A stretch of 64,000 bases of DNA, from NCBI RefSeq assembly GCF_009828585.1, contig NZ_WSRZ01000014.1, positions 1 through 64,000 of the forward strand. The letters run 5' to 3'. Shown one piece after another: positions 9,147-20,520 of the stretch (within the stretch, counting starts at the first letter, position 1; every line of letters begins with the position of its first letter). The translations under genes were made by a program, and so were the position numbers. The notes beneath the pieces are model-generated. The model ran no database searches and was not told the origin of the DNA. It saw only the letters and a list, made by a program, of their open reading frames with translations. This DNA is from Shewanella litoralis. GTDB lineage: Bacteria > Pseudomonadota > Gammaproteobacteria > Enterobacterales > Shewanellaceae.

Positions 9147-9174
9147 ATAAAAAAGGCGCCGAGGCGCCTTTTAT
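9147..9174 (-). terminator. Terminator after sucD
   Basis: Stem AAAAGGCGCC / GGCGCCTTTT with a 2-base loop, followed on the minus strand by TTATT. It closes the sdh-suc block and lies just before the AEC gene on the same strand. Confidence 0.85.
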
Positions 9175-9193
9175 TAAGTCACTAGCAAGTGTA

Positions 9194-10066
9194 TTACCAG
9201 CCAGTTTTAGTACGCAGTGCTTTACCAATGTCAGCTAAAGAGCGAACAGTAGTTACGCCTGCAGCTTCAAGAGCCGCAAACTTGTCTTCAGCAGTACCTT
9301 TACCGCCAGCGATAATTGCGCCAGCATGGCCCATGCGCTTACCTTCTGGTGCAGTAACACCAGCAATGTAAGATACAACAGGCTTAGTTACGTGTGCTTT
9401 GATGTAAGCAGCTGCTTCTTCTTCAGCATTACCACCGATTTCACCGATCATCACAATCGCTTCAGTCTGTGGATCGTTTTGGAACATTTCCAATACGTCG
9501 ATGAAGTTAGTACCAGGAATTGGGTCGCCACCGATACCTACACAAGTAGATTGGCCGAAACCTTCATCAGTTGTTTGCTTAACCGCTTCGTACGTTAAGG
9601 TACCAGAGCGTGAAACAATACCGACTTTTCCAGGTAAGTGAATGTGACCAGGCATAATACCAATCTTACATTCACCAGGCGTAATAACACCTGGGCAGTT
9701 AGGACCGATCATGCGAGTACCCGTTTCTTCTAGCTTCACTTTCACTTGTAACATGTCAAGTGTCGGGATGCCTTCAGTGATACAAACGATTAGCTCAAGG
9801 CCAGCATCGATTGCTTCAAGGATTGCGTCTTTACAAAATGGTGCTGGTACGTAGATAACAGTTGCAGTTGCACCTGTTGCTGCTACAGCATCTTTAACAG
9901 TGTTGAACACTGGAAGACCTAAGTGAGTTTGACCACCTTTACCAGGAGAAACACCACCCACCATTTGCGTGCCATAAGCGATCGCCTGTTCAGAGTGGAA
10001 AGTACCCTGACCACCAGTAAATCCTTGACAGATTACCTTGGTATCTTTGTTAATTAAAACAGACAT
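9194..10066 (-). CDS. sucD: Succinyl-CoA synthetase, alpha subunit
   Basis: A 290-residue subunit of the TCA-cycle enzyme that converts succinyl-CoA to succinate with formation of ATP/GTP. The CoA-binding Rossmann domain shows [13 protein letters not shown] near residue 17 and [12 protein letters not shown] further on. The phosphorylated active-site histidine is in [14 protein letters not shown] (His247). Its ATG overlaps the stop of sucC by one base (TAATG), giving translational coupling and equal subunit supply. Length equals the normal family length. Confidence 0.97.
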   Translation of the reverse strand: MSVLINKDTKVICQGFTGGQGTFHSEQAIAYGTQMVGGVSPGKGGQTHLGLPVFNTVKDAVAATGATATVIYVPAPFCKDAILEAIDAGLELIVCITEGIPTLDMLQVKVKLEETGTRMIGPNCPGVITPGECKIGIMPGHIHLPGKVGIVSRSGTLTYEAVKQTTDEGFGQSTCVGIGGDPIPGTNFIDVLEMFQNDPQTEAIVMIGEIGGNAEEEAAAYIKAHVTKPVVSYIAGVTAPEGKRMGHAGAIIAGGKGTAEDKFAALEAAGVTTVRSLADIGKALRTKTGW

Positions 10067-11232
10067 TATTTGCCCTCCGCAGCTTTAACAACTTGCTCAG
10101 CCGCGTCAGTTAGACTTGTTGCCGCGATGATATCAAGACCAGATTTAGCCAATACTTCACGACCTAATTCGGCGTTAGTACCTTCAAGACGAACAACAAC
10201 TGGCACTTTAACGCCAACTTCTTTAACTGCACCGATAATACCTTCAGCGATCATATCGCAACGTACGATACCACCGAAGATGTTAACCAATACTGCTTTA
10301 ACATTGCTGTCAGAAAGAATGATCTTAAATGCTTCTGCAACACGTTCTTTCGTTGCTCCACCGCCAACGTCTAGGAAGTTAGCTGGCTTGCCGCCGTGTA
10401 GGTTTACGATGTCCATTGTGCCCATTGCTAGGCCAGCACCGTTAACCATACAACCTACGTTGCCATCTAAAGCAACATAGTTTAATTCAAACTTAGCTGC
10501 GTGCGCTTCACGAGCGTCATCTTGAGATGGATCGTGCATCGCTTTGATTTTTGGTTGACGGAATAATGCATTACCATCAATACCAATTTTGCCATCTAAA
10601 CAGTGAAGGTTACCTTCAGTTGTGATAACAAGTGGGTTGATTTCTAATAAGGCAAAATCATGGTCGTTAAACATGTTCGCAAGACCCATAAAGATCTTAG
10701 TGAACTGCTTCATTTGAGTTGGGTTTAAACCTAACTTGAAGCCAAGGTCGCGAGCTTGGTAAGCTTGAGGACCTGTTAACGGATCGATAATCGCTGTGTG
10801 GATAAGCTCTGGCGTTTTTTCAGCGACAGTTTCAATATCAACACCACCTTCAGTCGATGCCATAAACACAACACGACGTGTGCTACGGTCAACAACTGCA
10901 CCTAGGTACAATTCGTTAGCGATGTCAGTACAGCTTTCAACTAGAATTTTAGCCACTGGCTGACCTTTAGCGTCAGTCTGGTACGTCACTAAATTCTTGC
11001 CTAACCAGTTTTCAGCGAAAGCTCTGATTTCGTCTTTATTGCCGGTCACTTTAACGCCACCCGCTTTACCGCGGCCGCCGGCGTGTACTTGACACTTAAC
11101 AACCCATAAATCTCCGCCAATGTGGCCAGCTGCTTCTACTGCTTCTTGAGCAGTATCACATGCAAAGCCTTCAGAGACTGGTAAACCATATTCGGCAAAT
11201 AAAGATTTTGCCTGATACTCATGCAAATTCAT
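10066..11232 (-). CDS. sucC: Succinyl-CoA synthetase, beta subunit
   Basis: A 388-residue ADP-forming beta subunit. The ATP-grasp domain begins [18 protein letters not shown] and includes [16 protein letters not shown]; the C-terminal ligase domain carries [16 protein letters not shown], which contacts the phosphate at the alpha-beta interface. It follows sucB by 75 bases and overlaps sucD by one base. The short gap before it contains a small palindrome (11267-11285) that may modulate the mRNA. Confidence 0.97.
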   Translation of the reverse strand: MNLHEYQAKSLFAEYGLPVSEGFACDTAQEAVEAAGHIGGDLWVVKCQVHAGGRGKAGGVKVTGNKDEIRAFAENWLGKNLVTYQTDAKGQPVAKILVESCTDIANELYLGAVVDRSTRRVVFMASTEGGVDIETVAEKTPELIHTAIIDPLTGPQAYQARDLGFKLGLNPTQMKQFTKIFMGLANMFNDHDFALLEINPLVITTEGNLHCLDGKIGIDGNALFRQPKIKAMHDPSQDDAREAHAAKFELNYVALDGNVGCMVNGAGLAMGTMDIVNLHGGKPANFLDVGGGATKERVAEAFKIILSDSNVKAVLVNIFGGIVRCDMIAEGIIGAVKEVGVKVPVVVRLEGTNAELGREVLAKSGLDIIAATSLTDAAEQVVKAAEGK

Positions 11233-11307
11233 GATGATCTATCCATATACTTCTAATCAAATCCAACTGGCTCACTGTGAGCCAGCGACGAGGGTGTATC
11301 TACTGAC

Positions 11308-12498
11308 TTATAGATCAAGTAGTAGACGAGTTGGATCTTCTAAGAAGTCTTTAATCGCGACTAAGAAGCCAACTGACTCACGGCCATCAACAATACGATG
11401 GTCATAAGAGAGTGCTAGGTACATCATAGGCAGGATTTCAACCTGACCATTAACTGCCATTGGGCGATCTTTAATGGCATGCATGCCTAAGATTGCACTT
11501 TGTGGCAGATTTAAAATTGGCGTCGACATTAGCGAACCAAATACACCACCGTTAGTCACAGTGAAGTTACCGCCAGTCATGTCTGCAACAGATAATTTAC
11601 CGTCACGGCCTTTAATCGCTAAATCACGAACCGCTTTTTCGATTTCAGCTAAGTTCATGGTATCAGTATCACGCAAAACTGGGGTAACCAATCCGCGAGG
11701 TGTTGATACTGCAATGCTGATATCAAAGTAGTTGTGATAAACAATGTCATCACCGTCAATAGAAGCGTTAACTTCTGGGAAACGTTTTAGCGCTTCAGTT
11801 ACCGCTTTAATGTAGAAAGACATAAAGCCTAAACGGATACCATGACGCTTTTCAAACACATCTTGATACTGCTTACGGATATCCATAATTGGCTTCATGT
11901 TAACTTCGTTAAACGTGGTTAACATTGCTGTTGAGTTTTTAGCTTCTAACAAACGAGTTGCAATGGTTTTACGTAAACGAGTCATTGGAACACGCTTTTC
12001 GCTACGACCTTCTAGCGGTGCAACTGGTGCAGCAGCTGGAGCGGCTTTCGCAGGAGCAGACTTAACGAATGCTTCAACGTCTTCTTTAGTAATGCGTCCA
12101 CCAATACCTGTGCCTTTAATTTTGGCAGCATCAAGATTATGCTCCGCAATTAAACGACGAACAGAAGGGCTTAACGCATCGCTTGACTCATCACTTGCCG
12201 CGTCGCTAGCTGCTGCAGGAGCTTGAGCTTCTGCTTTAGTCACTTCTTGACCAGACACAACACCTGCAACAAACTTAGCAATAACTTGCTCGCCTAAAAC
12301 CGTGTCGCCTTCTTGGAATAACAATTCAGAAATAGAACCGTCTTCTGGCGCAACCACTTCTAATACAACTTTATCAGTCTCGATATCAACTAAGTTTTGA
12401 TCGCGAGTGACCGCTTCACCAGGTTTTACATGCCAAGTAGCAATCGTTGCATCTGCAACTGATTCTGGTAATACGGGTACCTTAATTTCGATACTCAT
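11308..12498 (-). CDS. sucB: Dihydrolipoyllysine-residue succinyltransferase (E2 of 2-oxoglutarate dehydrogenase)
   Basis: A 396-residue E2 core protein that transfers the succinyl group from lipoate to CoA. Domains in order: lipoyl domain with lipoylated Lys43 in ETDKVVLEV; an Ala-rich linker; the E3-binding domain around [20 protein letters not shown]; a second Ala/Pro linker; and the catalytic domain ending in [11 protein letters not shown] with His367 and Asp371. It starts 29 bases after sucA and is part of the same operon. Single lipoyl domain, as in most gammaproteobacterial SucB. Confidence 0.97.
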   Translation of the reverse strand: MSIEIKVPVLPESVADATIATWHVKPGEAVTRDQNLVDIETDKVVLEVVAPEDGSISELLFQEGDTVLGEQVIAKFVAGVVSGQEVTKAEAQAPAAASDAASDESSDALSPSVRRLIAEHNLDAAKIKGTGIGGRITKEDVEAFVKSAPAKAAPAAAPVAPLEGRSEKRVPMTRLRKTIATRLLEAKNSTAMLTTFNEVNMKPIMDIRKQYQDVFEKRHGIRLGFMSFYIKAVTEALKRFPEVNASIDGDDIVYHNYFDISIAVSTPRGLVTPVLRDTDTMNLAEIEKAVRDLAIKGRDGKLSVADMTGGNFTVTNGGVFGSLMSTPILNLPQSAILGMHAIKDRPMAVNGQVEILPMMYLALSYDHRIVDGRESVGFLVAIKDFLEDPTRLLLDL

Positions 12499-12527
12499 TG
12501 AAAGCTTCCCTTTATATAAATTATCTA

Positions 12528-15350
12528 TTACGACAGTTTTAATGCGCTATTCACTAATGATTCTTGCTGGTGCACGTGCAACGCTGGATAACCACATGCT
12601 GGTGCAGCTGACGCTTCACGACCGGCATAAGTTAATTGAGCGCCGGCAGGAATGTTAGCCCAGAAGTGATGTTGGCTACAGTACCAGGCACCCTGGTTTT
12701 GTGGCTCTTCCTGACACCAAACAAAATCTTTAACATGTTGATATGTTTCTAGTGCTGCACGCATTTCCACATCAGGGAACGGGTACAACTGCTCAACACG
12801 AATAATGGCGATATTGTTGATATTTTCTTTACGACGTTTTTCAAGTAACTCGAAGTAAACTTTACCGCTACAAAACACTACACGGTCAACTTTACTGGCA
12901 TCGAGAGTATCGATTTCACCAATAATGTTTTGGAACGTCCCTTCAGCAAGCTCTTCTAAACTTGACACTGCTAATGGGTGACGTAATAACGATTTTGGTG
13001 ACATCACAACGAGTGGACGACGCATTGGTCGAACAACTTGACGACGTAACATGTGGTAAACCTGTGCCGGTGTTGAAGGTACACACACCTGCATATTATG
13101 GTTAGCACATAATTGTAAGAAACGCTCTAAACGGGCACTAGAATGCTCAGGGCCTTGGCCTTCATAACCATGCGGAAGCAACATTGTTAGACCACATAAG
13201 CGGCCCCACTTTTGCTCACCAGATGATAAGAACTGATCGATTACCACTTGAGCACAGTTAACAAAGTCACCAAACTGCGCTTCCCAAATGGTTAATCCGC
13301 CGGGTTCTGCTGTCGCATAGCCATACTCAAACGCAAGTACTGATGCTTCAGATAAAACTGAATCAGTAATATCAATTGGCGCTTGATCGTCTGCCACGTT
13401 ACGCAGTGGTAAATAAGTAGTGCCATCTTTTTGGTTATGCAATACCGCATGACGATGGAAGAATGTACCGCGACCAGAATCTTGACCGGTAATTCGCACA
13501 CGCTTTTTGTCTTCAAGGATAGATGCATAGGCTAAGGTTTCGGCGAAACCCCAATCCAATAACTTCTCACCTTTTGCCATTGCTACGCGGTCGCCATAAA
13601 TTTTAGCAACGCGAGACTGCAATGAATGACCTTCAGGAATATCCACCATTTTATCGGCAAGGTTCTGTAAGCGCTCCATGCTCATGGCACTGGCGTAATC
13701 TTCATCCCATTCGCGATTTAAGTAAGGTGTCCAGTCAACTGTGTGTAACGTCATAGGACGCCATTCTTTCACGACACAATCACCGGCATCTAATGCATCA
13801 CGGTAATGGTTAATTAAACCGGTCACTTCATCAGCAGGGATGCTGTTTTCAGCGATCAGTTTGTCAGCGTAAATTTTACGTGGCGTTTGATGCTTTTTGA
13901 TTTTTGCATACATTAACGGCTGTGTTGCACTAGGCTCATCCGCTTCGTTATGGCCATGACGGCGATAACACACTAAATCAATCACAACATCACGTTTAAA
14001 TTCGTTACGGTAATCAACAGCCAGCTGAGAAATAAACGCTACAGCTTCTGGATCATCAGAATTAACGTGGAAAATAGGTGCCTGAACCATTTTAGCGATG
14101 TCAGTACAGTATTCTGTAGAACGAACATCAGCATGGTTAGAGGTCGTAAAGCCCACCTGGTTATTCACAACGATGCGGATACTTCCGCCCACTGTAAAGC
14201 CACGAGTTTGAGACATGTTAAATGTCTCTTGGACAATACCCTGGCCGGTAATTGCCGAGTCACCATGGATAGTAATTGGCATCACTTGCAGGCCATCTTT
14301 ACAACCGCGGCGATCTTGACGGGCACGCACCGAACCAATAACCACAGGATTTACGATCTCTAGATGAGATGGGTTAAAGGCTAACGCTAAATGGACATTG
14401 CCACCTGGCGTTTCAAAATCTGATGAGAAACCTTGGTGATATTTAACGTCACCTGAACCATGAGTATCTGCATGCTTACCCGCAAATTCGTCAAACAGTT
14501 CTGCAGGACGCTTACCTAAAATGTTAATGAGTAGGTTTAAGCGGCCACGGTGAGCCATGCCCACAACAATTTCTTTAGTACCCGCTTCACCTGCACGATA
14601 AATAATTTCGCGCATCATTGGGACTAGTGCATCACCACCTTCAAGAGAAAAGCGCTTCGCACCAGGAAACTTAGCACCAAGGTATTTTTCCATGCCTTCT
14701 GCTGCGTTTAAGCCTTCAAGAATACGCTTCTTAACCGCGTTATCGTATTTGGCTTTACCTAATGTTGGCTCAAGACGTTGTTGGATCCAACGTTTCTCAT
14801 CGGTGTCAGTGATGTGCATATATTCCGCACCAATCGACCCGCAATAGGTAGATTTTAGTGCATGGATAATGTCAGCAAGCTTCATGGTTTCGCCGCCTAA
14901 GGCAAACGAACCCGTATTAAACTCACGCTGCATGTCTTCAGCTGTTAAGCCGTGGTAAGCAGGATCTAACTCTTGAACCGATTCACGCTTCCACAATCCT
15001 AATGGATCAAGGTTTGCGTTTTGGTGACCACGGAAACGGTGAGCGTTAATGAGCTGAAGCACTTTAACTTGTTTCGCATCTAGCTCAGGATCGCTAACGC
15101 GAGCAGCGCCTTTAAAGCGACTTTCAAGGGCTAAACTACGGAAGTAGTCTCGAACTTTAGAGTGGGCGGCTTCGGGTACTTCAACTGAGGCACCGTTCAC
15201 GGGCGGGAGATTATCAAAAACAAGCTGCCAATCAGCAGTCACTGATTGAGGATCTTCTTGATAGGCTTCATACATCTCTTCTACGTAGGTCGAGTTAGCA
15301 CCACTTAAATGTGATGATTCGAGCCAGGCTTTCATGATGCCTTGGTGCAT
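12528..15350 (-). CDS. sucA: 2-oxoglutarate dehydrogenase E1 component
   Basis: A 940-residue thiamine-diphosphate enzyme that decarboxylates 2-oxoglutarate and loads succinyl onto SucB. It shows [36 protein letters not shown] (ThDP/Mg region), NNQVGFTTS, and the transketolase-like C-terminal part with [23 protein letters not shown] 15350 is chosen over an ORF extension to 15419 because it gives the conserved [17 protein letters not shown] start and is preceded by GAAAGGA. The gap of 201 bases to sdhB contains a hairpin that could partly uncouple suc from sdh expression. Confidence 0.97.
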   Translation of the reverse strand: MHQGIMKAWLESSHLSGANSTYVEEMYEAYQEDPQSVTADWQLVFDNLPPVNGASVEVPEAAHSKVRDYFRSLALESRFKGAARVSDPELDAKQVKVLQLINAHRFRGHQNANLDPLGLWKRESVQELDPAYHGLTAEDMQREFNTGSFALGGETMKLADIIHALKSTYCGSIGAEYMHITDTDEKRWIQQRLEPTLGKAKYDNAVKKRILEGLNAAEGMEKYLGAKFPGAKRFSLEGGDALVPMMREIIYRAGEAGTKEIVVGMAHRGRLNLLINILGKRPAELFDEFAGKHADTHGSGDVKYHQGFSSDFETPGGNVHLALAFNPSHLEIVNPVVIGSVRARQDRRGCKDGLQVMPITIHGDSAITGQGIVQETFNMSQTRGFTVGGSIRIVVNNQVGFTTSNHADVRSTEYCTDIAKMVQAPIFHVNSDDPEAVAFISQLAVDYRNEFKRDVVIDLVCYRRHGHNEADEPSATQPLMYAKIKKHQTPRKIYADKLIAENSIPADEVTGLINHYRDALDAGDCVVKEWRPMTLHTVDWTPYLNREWDEDYASAMSMERLQNLADKMVDIPEGHSLQSRVAKIYGDRVAMAKGEKLLDWGFAETLAYASILEDKKRVRITGQDSGRGTFFHRHAVLHNQKDGTTYLPLRNVADDQAPIDITDSVLSEASVLAFEYGYATAEPGGLTIWEAQFGDFVNCAQVVIDQFLSSGEQKWGRLCGLTMLLPHGYEGQGPEHSSARLERFLQLCANHNMQVCVPSTPAQVYHMLRRQVVRPMRRPLVVMSPKSLLRHPLAVSSLEELAEGTFQNIIGEIDTLDASKVDRVVFCSGKVYFELLEKRRKENINNIAIIRVEQLYPFPDVEMRAALETYQHVKDFVWCQEEPQNQGAWYCSQHHFWANIPAGAQLTYAGREASAAPACGYPALHVHQQESLVNSALKLS

Positions 15351-15477
15351 TGTTATTCCTTTCAAACTTGATACACGTGCTAGCCATAAACATAACAGTG
15401 AATAAGCAGGGTTATTCACACGTAGTCTGAAATTATCTTAACAAGATAATTGCAGAAGGTCTTACATAAACACACAA

Positions 15478-15508
15478 AAGAGCCATCCCCATAATGAAGA
15501 TGACTCTT
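15478..15508 (-). terminator. Hairpin between sdhB and sucA, possible attenuator
   Basis: On the minus strand AAGAGTCATC pairs with GATGGCTCTT (one G-U pair) around an 11-base loop, followed by TTTTGTG. The T-run is short, so partial termination or mRNA processing is more likely than a full stop. Confidence 0.5.
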
Positions 15509-15551
15509 AATCGAGCTTAACAAATAATATTATTTTGCTCTACTTCGTGCA

Positions 15552-16259
15552 TTAAACAGCTCGCTTAAGCAACATTGACTTAATGTGACCAATCGCTTTT
15601 GTTGGGTTTAATCCTTTAGGACAAACATCAACGCAGTTCATGATGCCATGGCAACGGAACACGCTGTAAGCATCATCTAGTTCAGATAAACGCTCTTCAG
15701 TGGCCGTGTCGCGGCTGTCAATCAAGAAACGGTAAGCATGTAATAAACCACTTGGTCCGATAAATTTATCAGGGTTCCACCAGAAAGATGGACAAGCAGT
15801 AGAACAACATGCACACATGATACATTCATATAAACCATCTAAATGAGCACGCTCTTCAGGTGATTGTAAATGTTCACGAGCTGGTGCCTTTTCATCATTA
15901 ATCAGATAAGGCTTAATTTTTTCGTATTGCTTGTAGAATTGGGTTAAGTCTACAACCAAATCACGAACAACCGGCATGCCTGGTAAAGGACGGATTTCAA
16001 TTTTCTTACCTTTTAAGGTAGATAATGGCGTGATACACGCTAAACCGTTTTTACCATTCATATTTAAACCGTCAGAACCACACACACCTTCACGGCATGA
16101 ACGACGAAACGCAAGCGTTGGGTCTTGTTCTTTCAGTTTAATTAACGCATCTAACACCATCATATCAGAGCCATCAGGCACTTCTAAGGTGTAATCCTTC
16201 ATGTAAGGCTTGGTATCTACATCAGGATTATAACGATACAATGCAAATGTTAATTTCAT
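15552..16259 (-). CDS. sdhB: Succinate dehydrogenase iron-sulfur subunit
   Basis: A 235-residue subunit carrying electrons from SdhA to quinone. The [2Fe-2S] cluster cysteines are in SCREGVCGSDGLNMNG and the later GLAC; the [4Fe-4S] and [3Fe-4S] cysteines are in CIMCACCSTACPSFWWNP and CHGIMNCVDVCPKGLNP. ATG 16259 is used because it has a CAGGAG site and the conserved MKLTFALYRYNP start; the open frame extends 25 codons further upstream into sdhA without homology. The gap to sdhA is 16 bases. Confidence 0.97.
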   Translation of the reverse strand: MKLTFALYRYNPDVDTKPYMKDYTLEVPDGSDMMVLDALIKLKEQDPTLAFRRSCREGVCGSDGLNMNGKNGLACITPLSTLKGKKIEIRPLPGMPVVRDLVVDLTQFYKQYEKIKPYLINDEKAPAREHLQSPEERAHLDGLYECIMCACCSTACPSFWWNPDKFIGPSGLLHAYRFLIDSRDTATEERLSELDDAYSVFRCHGIMNCVDVCPKGLNPTKAIGHIKSMLLKRAV

Positions 16260-16275
16260 CTTTGCAACTCCTGCC

Positions 16276-18042
16276 TTAGTAGGTACGTTTCTTAGGTGGG
16301 AACGCTTCACGTAATTTAGGTGCCATGTTGACATCTCGCTTGCTCATAGCTTTAGTGACAGGGTCAAATAAGCTGTGGCATAACCAGTTGTCGTCATCAC
16401 GTTCTAAATAATCTTCACGAGAATGCGCGCCGCGGCTTTCAGTACGGAAGTTAGCTGCATATGCAGTCGCTAGCGCCGTTGCCATTAAATTATCGAGCTC
16501 TAAACATTCAATACGTTGAGTATTAAATTCTTTTGAGTTATCAGATAACTTGGCATTTTCAAGACGCTTTTGAATTGCTTGAAGCTGTTCTAAACCTTCT
16601 GCCATGGCATCACCACTGCGGAAAACAGAGAAATTTAATTGCATACACAATTGAAGATCTTTACGGATAACCGCTGGCTCTTCACCGTCTTTGTTGCTTT
16701 CCCAACGATTAAGACGGGCAAGTGATGCATTTATTTCTACGTCAGACGCAGCTTTTGGATCAGGAGTCGCATCTAATGCTTTACCTAAATGCTGACCTGC
16801 AGCACGACCAAACACCACTAAATCGAGTAATGAGTTACCACCTAAGCGGTTTGCACCGTGTACAGATACACAAGCAATCTCACCTACAGCAAATAAACCT
16901 AATACATCCTGCTCAGAACCATCATCATTCTTACGAATAACCTGACCACTTACCTTAGTCGGTAAGCCACCCATCATATAATGACAAGTTGGTAACACAG
17001 GAATTGGACCATCGGCCGGATCGATATGCGCGAATGTACGTGATAATTCACATACACCAGGAAGACGCGCTTCTAAAGTTTCTTTACCTAAATGATCAAG
17101 TTTAAGCAAACAGTGAGGACCTAAAGGACCATCTAAACCACGACCTTCACGGATTTCAGTCATCATTGAACGTGCTACCACGTCACGAGATGCTAAATCT
17201 TTCGCGTTTGGTGCATAACGTTCCATGAAACGTTCGCCGTCTTTGTTTAAAAGGTATCCACCTTCACCACGACAACCTTCTGTTACCAAAACACCTGCGC
17301 CAGCAATACCCGTCGGGTGGAACTGCCACATTTCCATGTCTTGCAACTGAACACCAGCGCGTGCCGCCATACCAACACCATCACCAGTGTTAATGTGAGC
17401 ATTGGTGGTTGATGCGTAAATACGCCCTGCACCACCAGTGGCTAAAATTGTCGCTTTAGCTTTGAAGTAAACAATTTCACCGGTCTCGATTTCAATTGCA
17501 GTACAACCGACAACCACGCCGTCTTCGTTTTTAACGAGATCTAAAGCATACCATTCAGAATATACATCTGTTTTATGCTTAACGTTTTGTTGGTAAAGAC
17601 AATGAAGCAACGCATGACCTGTACGGTCAGCCGCAGCAGCAGTACGTGCCGCTTGCTCACCACCAAAGTTACGCGATTGACCACCAAAAGGACGCTGATA
17701 AATAGTACCATTCTCAAAACGTGAGAATGGTAAACCCATTTGCTCGAGTTCGATAATCGCTTCTGGACCGGTTTGACACATAAACTCAATGGCTTCTTGG
17801 TCACCGATAAAATCAGAACCTTTAACCGTATCGTACATGTGCTGTTCCCAATGATCTTCGTGCGCATTACCTAATGCTACGGTGATACCACCTTGAGCAG
17901 ATACAGTATGTGAACGAGTTGGAAACACTTTTGATAAAAGCGCACAGCTTTTACCTTCTTTAGAAATCTGTAATGCTGCACGCATACCAGCGCCACCAGC
18001 GCCGATCACGATTGCATCAAATTCGCGTACTGGAATACTCAC
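16276..18042 (-). CDS. sdhA: Succinate dehydrogenase flavoprotein subunit
   Basis: A 588-residue catalytic subunit oxidising succinate to fumarate. The FAD dinucleotide fold is at the N-terminus ([15 protein letters not shown]), the covalent FAD histidine is in [11 protein letters not shown], and substrate/active-site segments include [19 protein letters not shown], and SRDVVARSM. The C-terminal helical domain has [16 protein letters not shown]. It starts directly after the sdhD stop with no gap. Length is standard for the aerobic enzyme. Confidence 0.98.
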   Translation of the reverse strand: MSIPVREFDAIVIGAGGAGMRAALQISKEGKSCALLSKVFPTRSHTVSAQGGITVALGNAHEDHWEQHMYDTVKGSDFIGDQEAIEFMCQTGPEAIIELEQMGLPFSRFENGTIYQRPFGGQSRNFGGEQAARTAAAADRTGHALLHCLYQQNVKHKTDVYSEWYALDLVKNEDGVVVGCTAIEIETGEIVYFKAKATILATGGAGRIYASTTNAHINTGDGVGMAARAGVQLQDMEMWQFHPTGIAGAGVLVTEGCRGEGGYLLNKDGERFMERYAPNAKDLASRDVVARSMMTEIREGRGLDGPLGPHCLLKLDHLGKETLEARLPGVCELSRTFAHIDPADGPIPVLPTCHYMMGGLPTKVSGQVIRKNDDGSEQDVLGLFAVGEIACVSVHGANRLGGNSLLDLVVFGRAAGQHLGKALDATPDPKAASDVEINASLARLNRWESNKDGEEPAVIRKDLQLCMQLNFSVFRSGDAMAEGLEQLQAIQKRLENAKLSDNSKEFNTQRIECLELDNLMATALATAYAANFRTESRGAHSREDYLERDDDNWLCHSLFDPVTKAMSKRDVNMAPKLREAFPPKKRTY

Positions 18043-18390
18043 TTAAACACCCCACACTATTACAATGCCTGACGCTAAATAACTAAACGCGACCACAACA
18101 AAGGTAAACTGTAATACACCACGTAACGCAGTGTGCTTGACATAATCAGTCAACACTTGCCATACACCAATCCAAGCATGGATAAGTAAAGCAATGAGCG
18201 TTATTAGGGTAAACACTTTCATTGGTAGTGAACTAAATAAGCCACTCCAAATCTCGAAGGTTAACGGGGCACTACACGCGATAAAGCCTACTAAAAAAAT
18301 AGTATAACAAGCGAGAATCACAGCGCTTGCGCGTAATAAAATATAGTCATGAACACCACTGCGTCCAAAACTTGCTGCGTTTGTTACCAT
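18043..18390 (-). CDS. sdhD: Succinate dehydrogenase membrane anchor subunit
   Basis: A 115-residue inner-membrane anchor with three helices; HAWIGVWQVLTDYVKH holds the haem/quinone-site residues (conserved D and Y). The ATG at 18390 overlaps the sdhC stop by 7 bases and is preferred to a TTG at 18396. It helps bind ubiquinone and cytochrome b556 together with SdhC. Confidence 0.93.
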   Translation of the reverse strand: MVTNAASFGRSGVHDYILLRASAVILACYTIFLVGFIACSAPLTFEIWSGLFSSLPMKVFTLITLIALLIHAWIGVWQVLTDYVKHTALRGVLQFTFVVVAFSYLASGIVIVWGV

Positions 18391-18779
18391 ACCCAAATCC
18401 CCGCTATGATTGATAAGACCGCTGCTAATGCAAACGTGGCCTTAGCTGATGCGACACCCGACGTTAACTCTTCCCAACGACCAGTATCCATCACTAAATG
18501 GCGAATGCCACCTAATAAGTGATAACCCAACGCGGTTAGAATTCCCCAGAGGATGAACTTCATCACGAAACTATCAAACAAGGATTGTACGCTAGCGAAA
18601 CCTTCTGCTGATGTTAAAGTTGAATTTAACAACCAAAGAAGAATACCAATAGCAAATAGCATGATGACACCGGAAATGCGGTGTAGGATTGACGCGATCG
18701 CTGTTGCAGGAAAGCGAATCGTTTGCAGGTCTAGATGGACAGGTCTTTGCTTTTTCACGTTCTGCTCACTCAGCTCCAT
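18384..18779 (-). CDS. sdhC: Succinate dehydrogenase cytochrome b556 subunit
   Basis: A 131-residue first gene of the operon. RPVHLDLQTIRFPATAIASI at the N-terminus leads into the conserved HRISGV segment, and HLLGGIRHLVMD contains the haem-ligand histidine. Three hydrophobic helices are visible. It lies at the 5' end of the block that continues through sucD, so its promoter drives most TCA-cycle genes here. Confidence 0.95.
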   Translation of the reverse strand: MELSEQNVKKQRPVHLDLQTIRFPATAIASILHRISGVIMLFAIGILLWLLNSTLTSAEGFASVQSLFDSFVMKFILWGILTALGYHLLGGIRHLVMDTGRWEELTSGVASAKATFALAAVLSIIAGIWVW

Positions 18780-19189
18780 TGAGCATTATTTTTGTTATGT
18801 GTCTATTTTTTGCTTAATGGACAATGTCGACATTCGGCATAACAGTATTAAACAAAAAACAGACTACTCTCACACATCTTAATCAGTTGAGAAATCACTA
18901 TTTAGTTCGTAAATTCATCATTTCTAAACTGTGACGTTGGTCTCCCTTAGGGACGCAGGCAAGTATACTCGCGGGAATTGTCAAATACAAACCTCACATT
19001 ATGCAAAATAAGTTTTTTTAGTAATTTTTTATTCTAATGCAAGCGCAGAGCGGTTTTGCGCGGACATATACCATGGTCTAACAAATTTAAACGCTTATTT
19101 AAATTGATCTGTGATCCACATTCACTGTACAGTAATGTCCGCTTAACATGCCGCACTCATAGATAAGAATGACGTAAGGAGAACGGGGT
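18780..19189. other. Divergent sdhC/gltA control region
   Basis: About 410 bases between the two TCA transcription units. Besides the sdh promoter candidate it contains TGTGATCCACATTCAC (19110-19125), a weak half-match to a CRP site, and the perfect 10-base palindrome ACTGTACAGT (19124-19133). Either could be an operator for gltA; neither is a strong match to a known consensus. Confidence 0.35.
18962..18990 (-). promoter_or_regulatory. Candidate sigma-70 promoter of the sdh-suc operon
   Basis: On the minus strand TTGTAT and TATACT are separated by 17 bases, a near-consensus layout, giving a leader of about 175 bases before sdhC. Recognised by eye only; no regulator site was confirmed. Confidence 0.45.
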
Positions 19190-20476
19190 ATGGCTGATAA
19201 TATAGCCAAATTAGAGTTACCAGGAAACGATTCAATCGACCTACCGATCAAAAAAGGTACTGAAGGTTTTGATGTAATCGACATTAGCACACTTGGAAAG
19301 AAAGGTTATTTCACCTTTGATCCAGGCTTTTTAGCGACTGCATCTTGCGAGTCAGCAATTACCTATATCGATGGTGATAAAGGCATTTTGTTGCATCGTG
19401 GATACCCGATTGAACAGCTAGCAACCGAATCGACCTATTTAGATTTATGCTACTTGCTCCTTTACGGTGAATTACCGTCGAAAGTTGATTACGAACAATT
19501 TGTTGCCACAGTGAAAGAACACACTATGGTACATGAGCAAATTGCATTCTTCTTCAGAGGCTTCCGTCGTGACGCACACCCAATGGCAATGCTATGTGGT
19601 GTAACCGGTGCATTATCTGCTTTCTATCAAGACTCGCTTGATGTGAACAATCCAAAGCATCGTGAAATTGCAGCTTACCGCCTAGTGTCGAAAATGCCGA
19701 CAATTGCAGCGATGTGCTACAAGTACTCAACGGGACAACCATTTATTTATCCTCGTAACGATTTAAGTTATGCGGGTAACTTCCTGTCGATGATGTTTGC
19801 TACTCCGTGTGAAGAGTACAAAGTCAACCCAGTCGTTGAAAAAGCAATGGAACGTATTTTTGTATTGCATGCTGATCATGAGCAAAATGCATCAACATCT
19901 ACTGTCCGTTTAGCTGGATCTTCAGGTGCAAATCCATTTGCGTGTATCGCAGCAGGTATTGCTTCGTTATGGGGGCCCGCTCATGGTGGTGCTAACGAAG
20001 CTTGCTTAGAAATGTTAGAAGAAATCGGCAGTGTTGATCGCATTCCTGAGTTTATCGCGAAAGCGAAAGACAAAAACGATCCATTCCGTCTAATGGGCTT
20101 TGGCCATCGTGTTTATAAGAACTTCGACCCTCGCGCTAAAGTGATGCGTGAAACCTGTCATGAAGTCCTTAAAGAACTTAAAGTGGTTGACCCATTATTA
20201 GACGTAGCAATGGAACTTGAGCGTATTGCCCTTGAAGATGAATACTTCATCTCTAAGAAGCTATACCCGAACGTTGATTTCTACTCTGGTATCATCATGA
20301 AAGCCATTGGTATCCCTAACGATATGTTCACAGTGTTATTTGCACTGTCACGTACTGTTGGTTGGATTTCACATTGGAAAGAAATGTTAGATCAACCAGG
20401 CCATAAAATCAGCCGTCCACGTCAGTTATACACTGGCGAGTCTGCGCGTGATTTTGTGAGCGTTGATAAGCGTTAA
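19190..20476 (+). CDS. gltA: Citrate synthase (type II, hexameric)
   Basis: A 428-residue enzyme that condenses oxaloacetate and acetyl-CoA, the entry step of the TCA cycle. The N-terminal beta domain and length mark the NADH-sensitive Gram-negative type. Active-site segments are [33 protein letters not shown] and [13 protein letters not shown], supplying the two histidines and the aspartate. A ribosome site (AAGGAGA) precedes the ATG. It is transcribed away from sdhC, an arrangement common in Shewanella, Vibrio and enterobacteria. A strong terminator follows. Confidence 0.97.
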   Translation: MADNIAKLELPGNDSIDLPIKKGTEGFDVIDISTLGKKGYFTFDPGFLATASCESAITYIDGDKGILLHRGYPIEQLATESTYLDLCYLLLYGELPSKVDYEQFVATVKEHTMVHEQIAFFFRGFRRDAHPMAMLCGVTGALSAFYQDSLDVNNPKHREIAAYRLVSKMPTIAAMCYKYSTGQPFIYPRNDLSYAGNFLSMMFATPCEEYKVNPVVEKAMERIFVLHADHEQNASTSTVRLAGSSGANPFACIAAGIASLWGPAHGGANEACLEMLEEIGSVDRIPEFIAKAKDKNDPFRLMGFGHRVYKNFDPRAKVMRETCHEVLKELKVVDPLLDVAMELERIALEDEYFISKKLYPNVDFYSGIIMKAIGIPNDMFTVLFALSRTVGWISHWKEMLDQPGHKISRPRQLYTGESARDFVSVDKR

Positions 20477-20494
20477 TCACCTGATTAACCAACT

Positions 20495-20520
20495 AAAAAA
20501 GCGCCGAAAGGCGCTTTTTT
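20495..20520 (+). terminator. Terminator after gltA
   Basis: Stem AAAAAAGCGCC / GGCGCTTTTTT with GAAA tetraloop, 19 bases after the gltA stop. Confidence 0.9.

Noticed and set aside
11267..11285. CTGGCTCAC/GTGAGCCAG palindrome between sucB and sucC as a terminator
   Set aside because: No T-run follows and the genes are clearly one operon; at most it affects mRNA stability.
13292..13528. Open frames inside sucA, sdhA, clpV and rhs on other frames
   Set aside because: They are antisense or shifted shadows of long conserved genes, with no ribosome site and no protein-like composition.
19110..19125. Full CRP-binding site before gltA
   Set aside because: Only the left half TGTGA matches; the right half is shifted and poor. 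Kept as a weak observation, not as a called site.
19124..19133. LexA box in ACTGTACAGT
   Set aside because: LexA needs CTG and CAG ends separated by about ten bases; here they touch, and neighbouring genes are metabolic.
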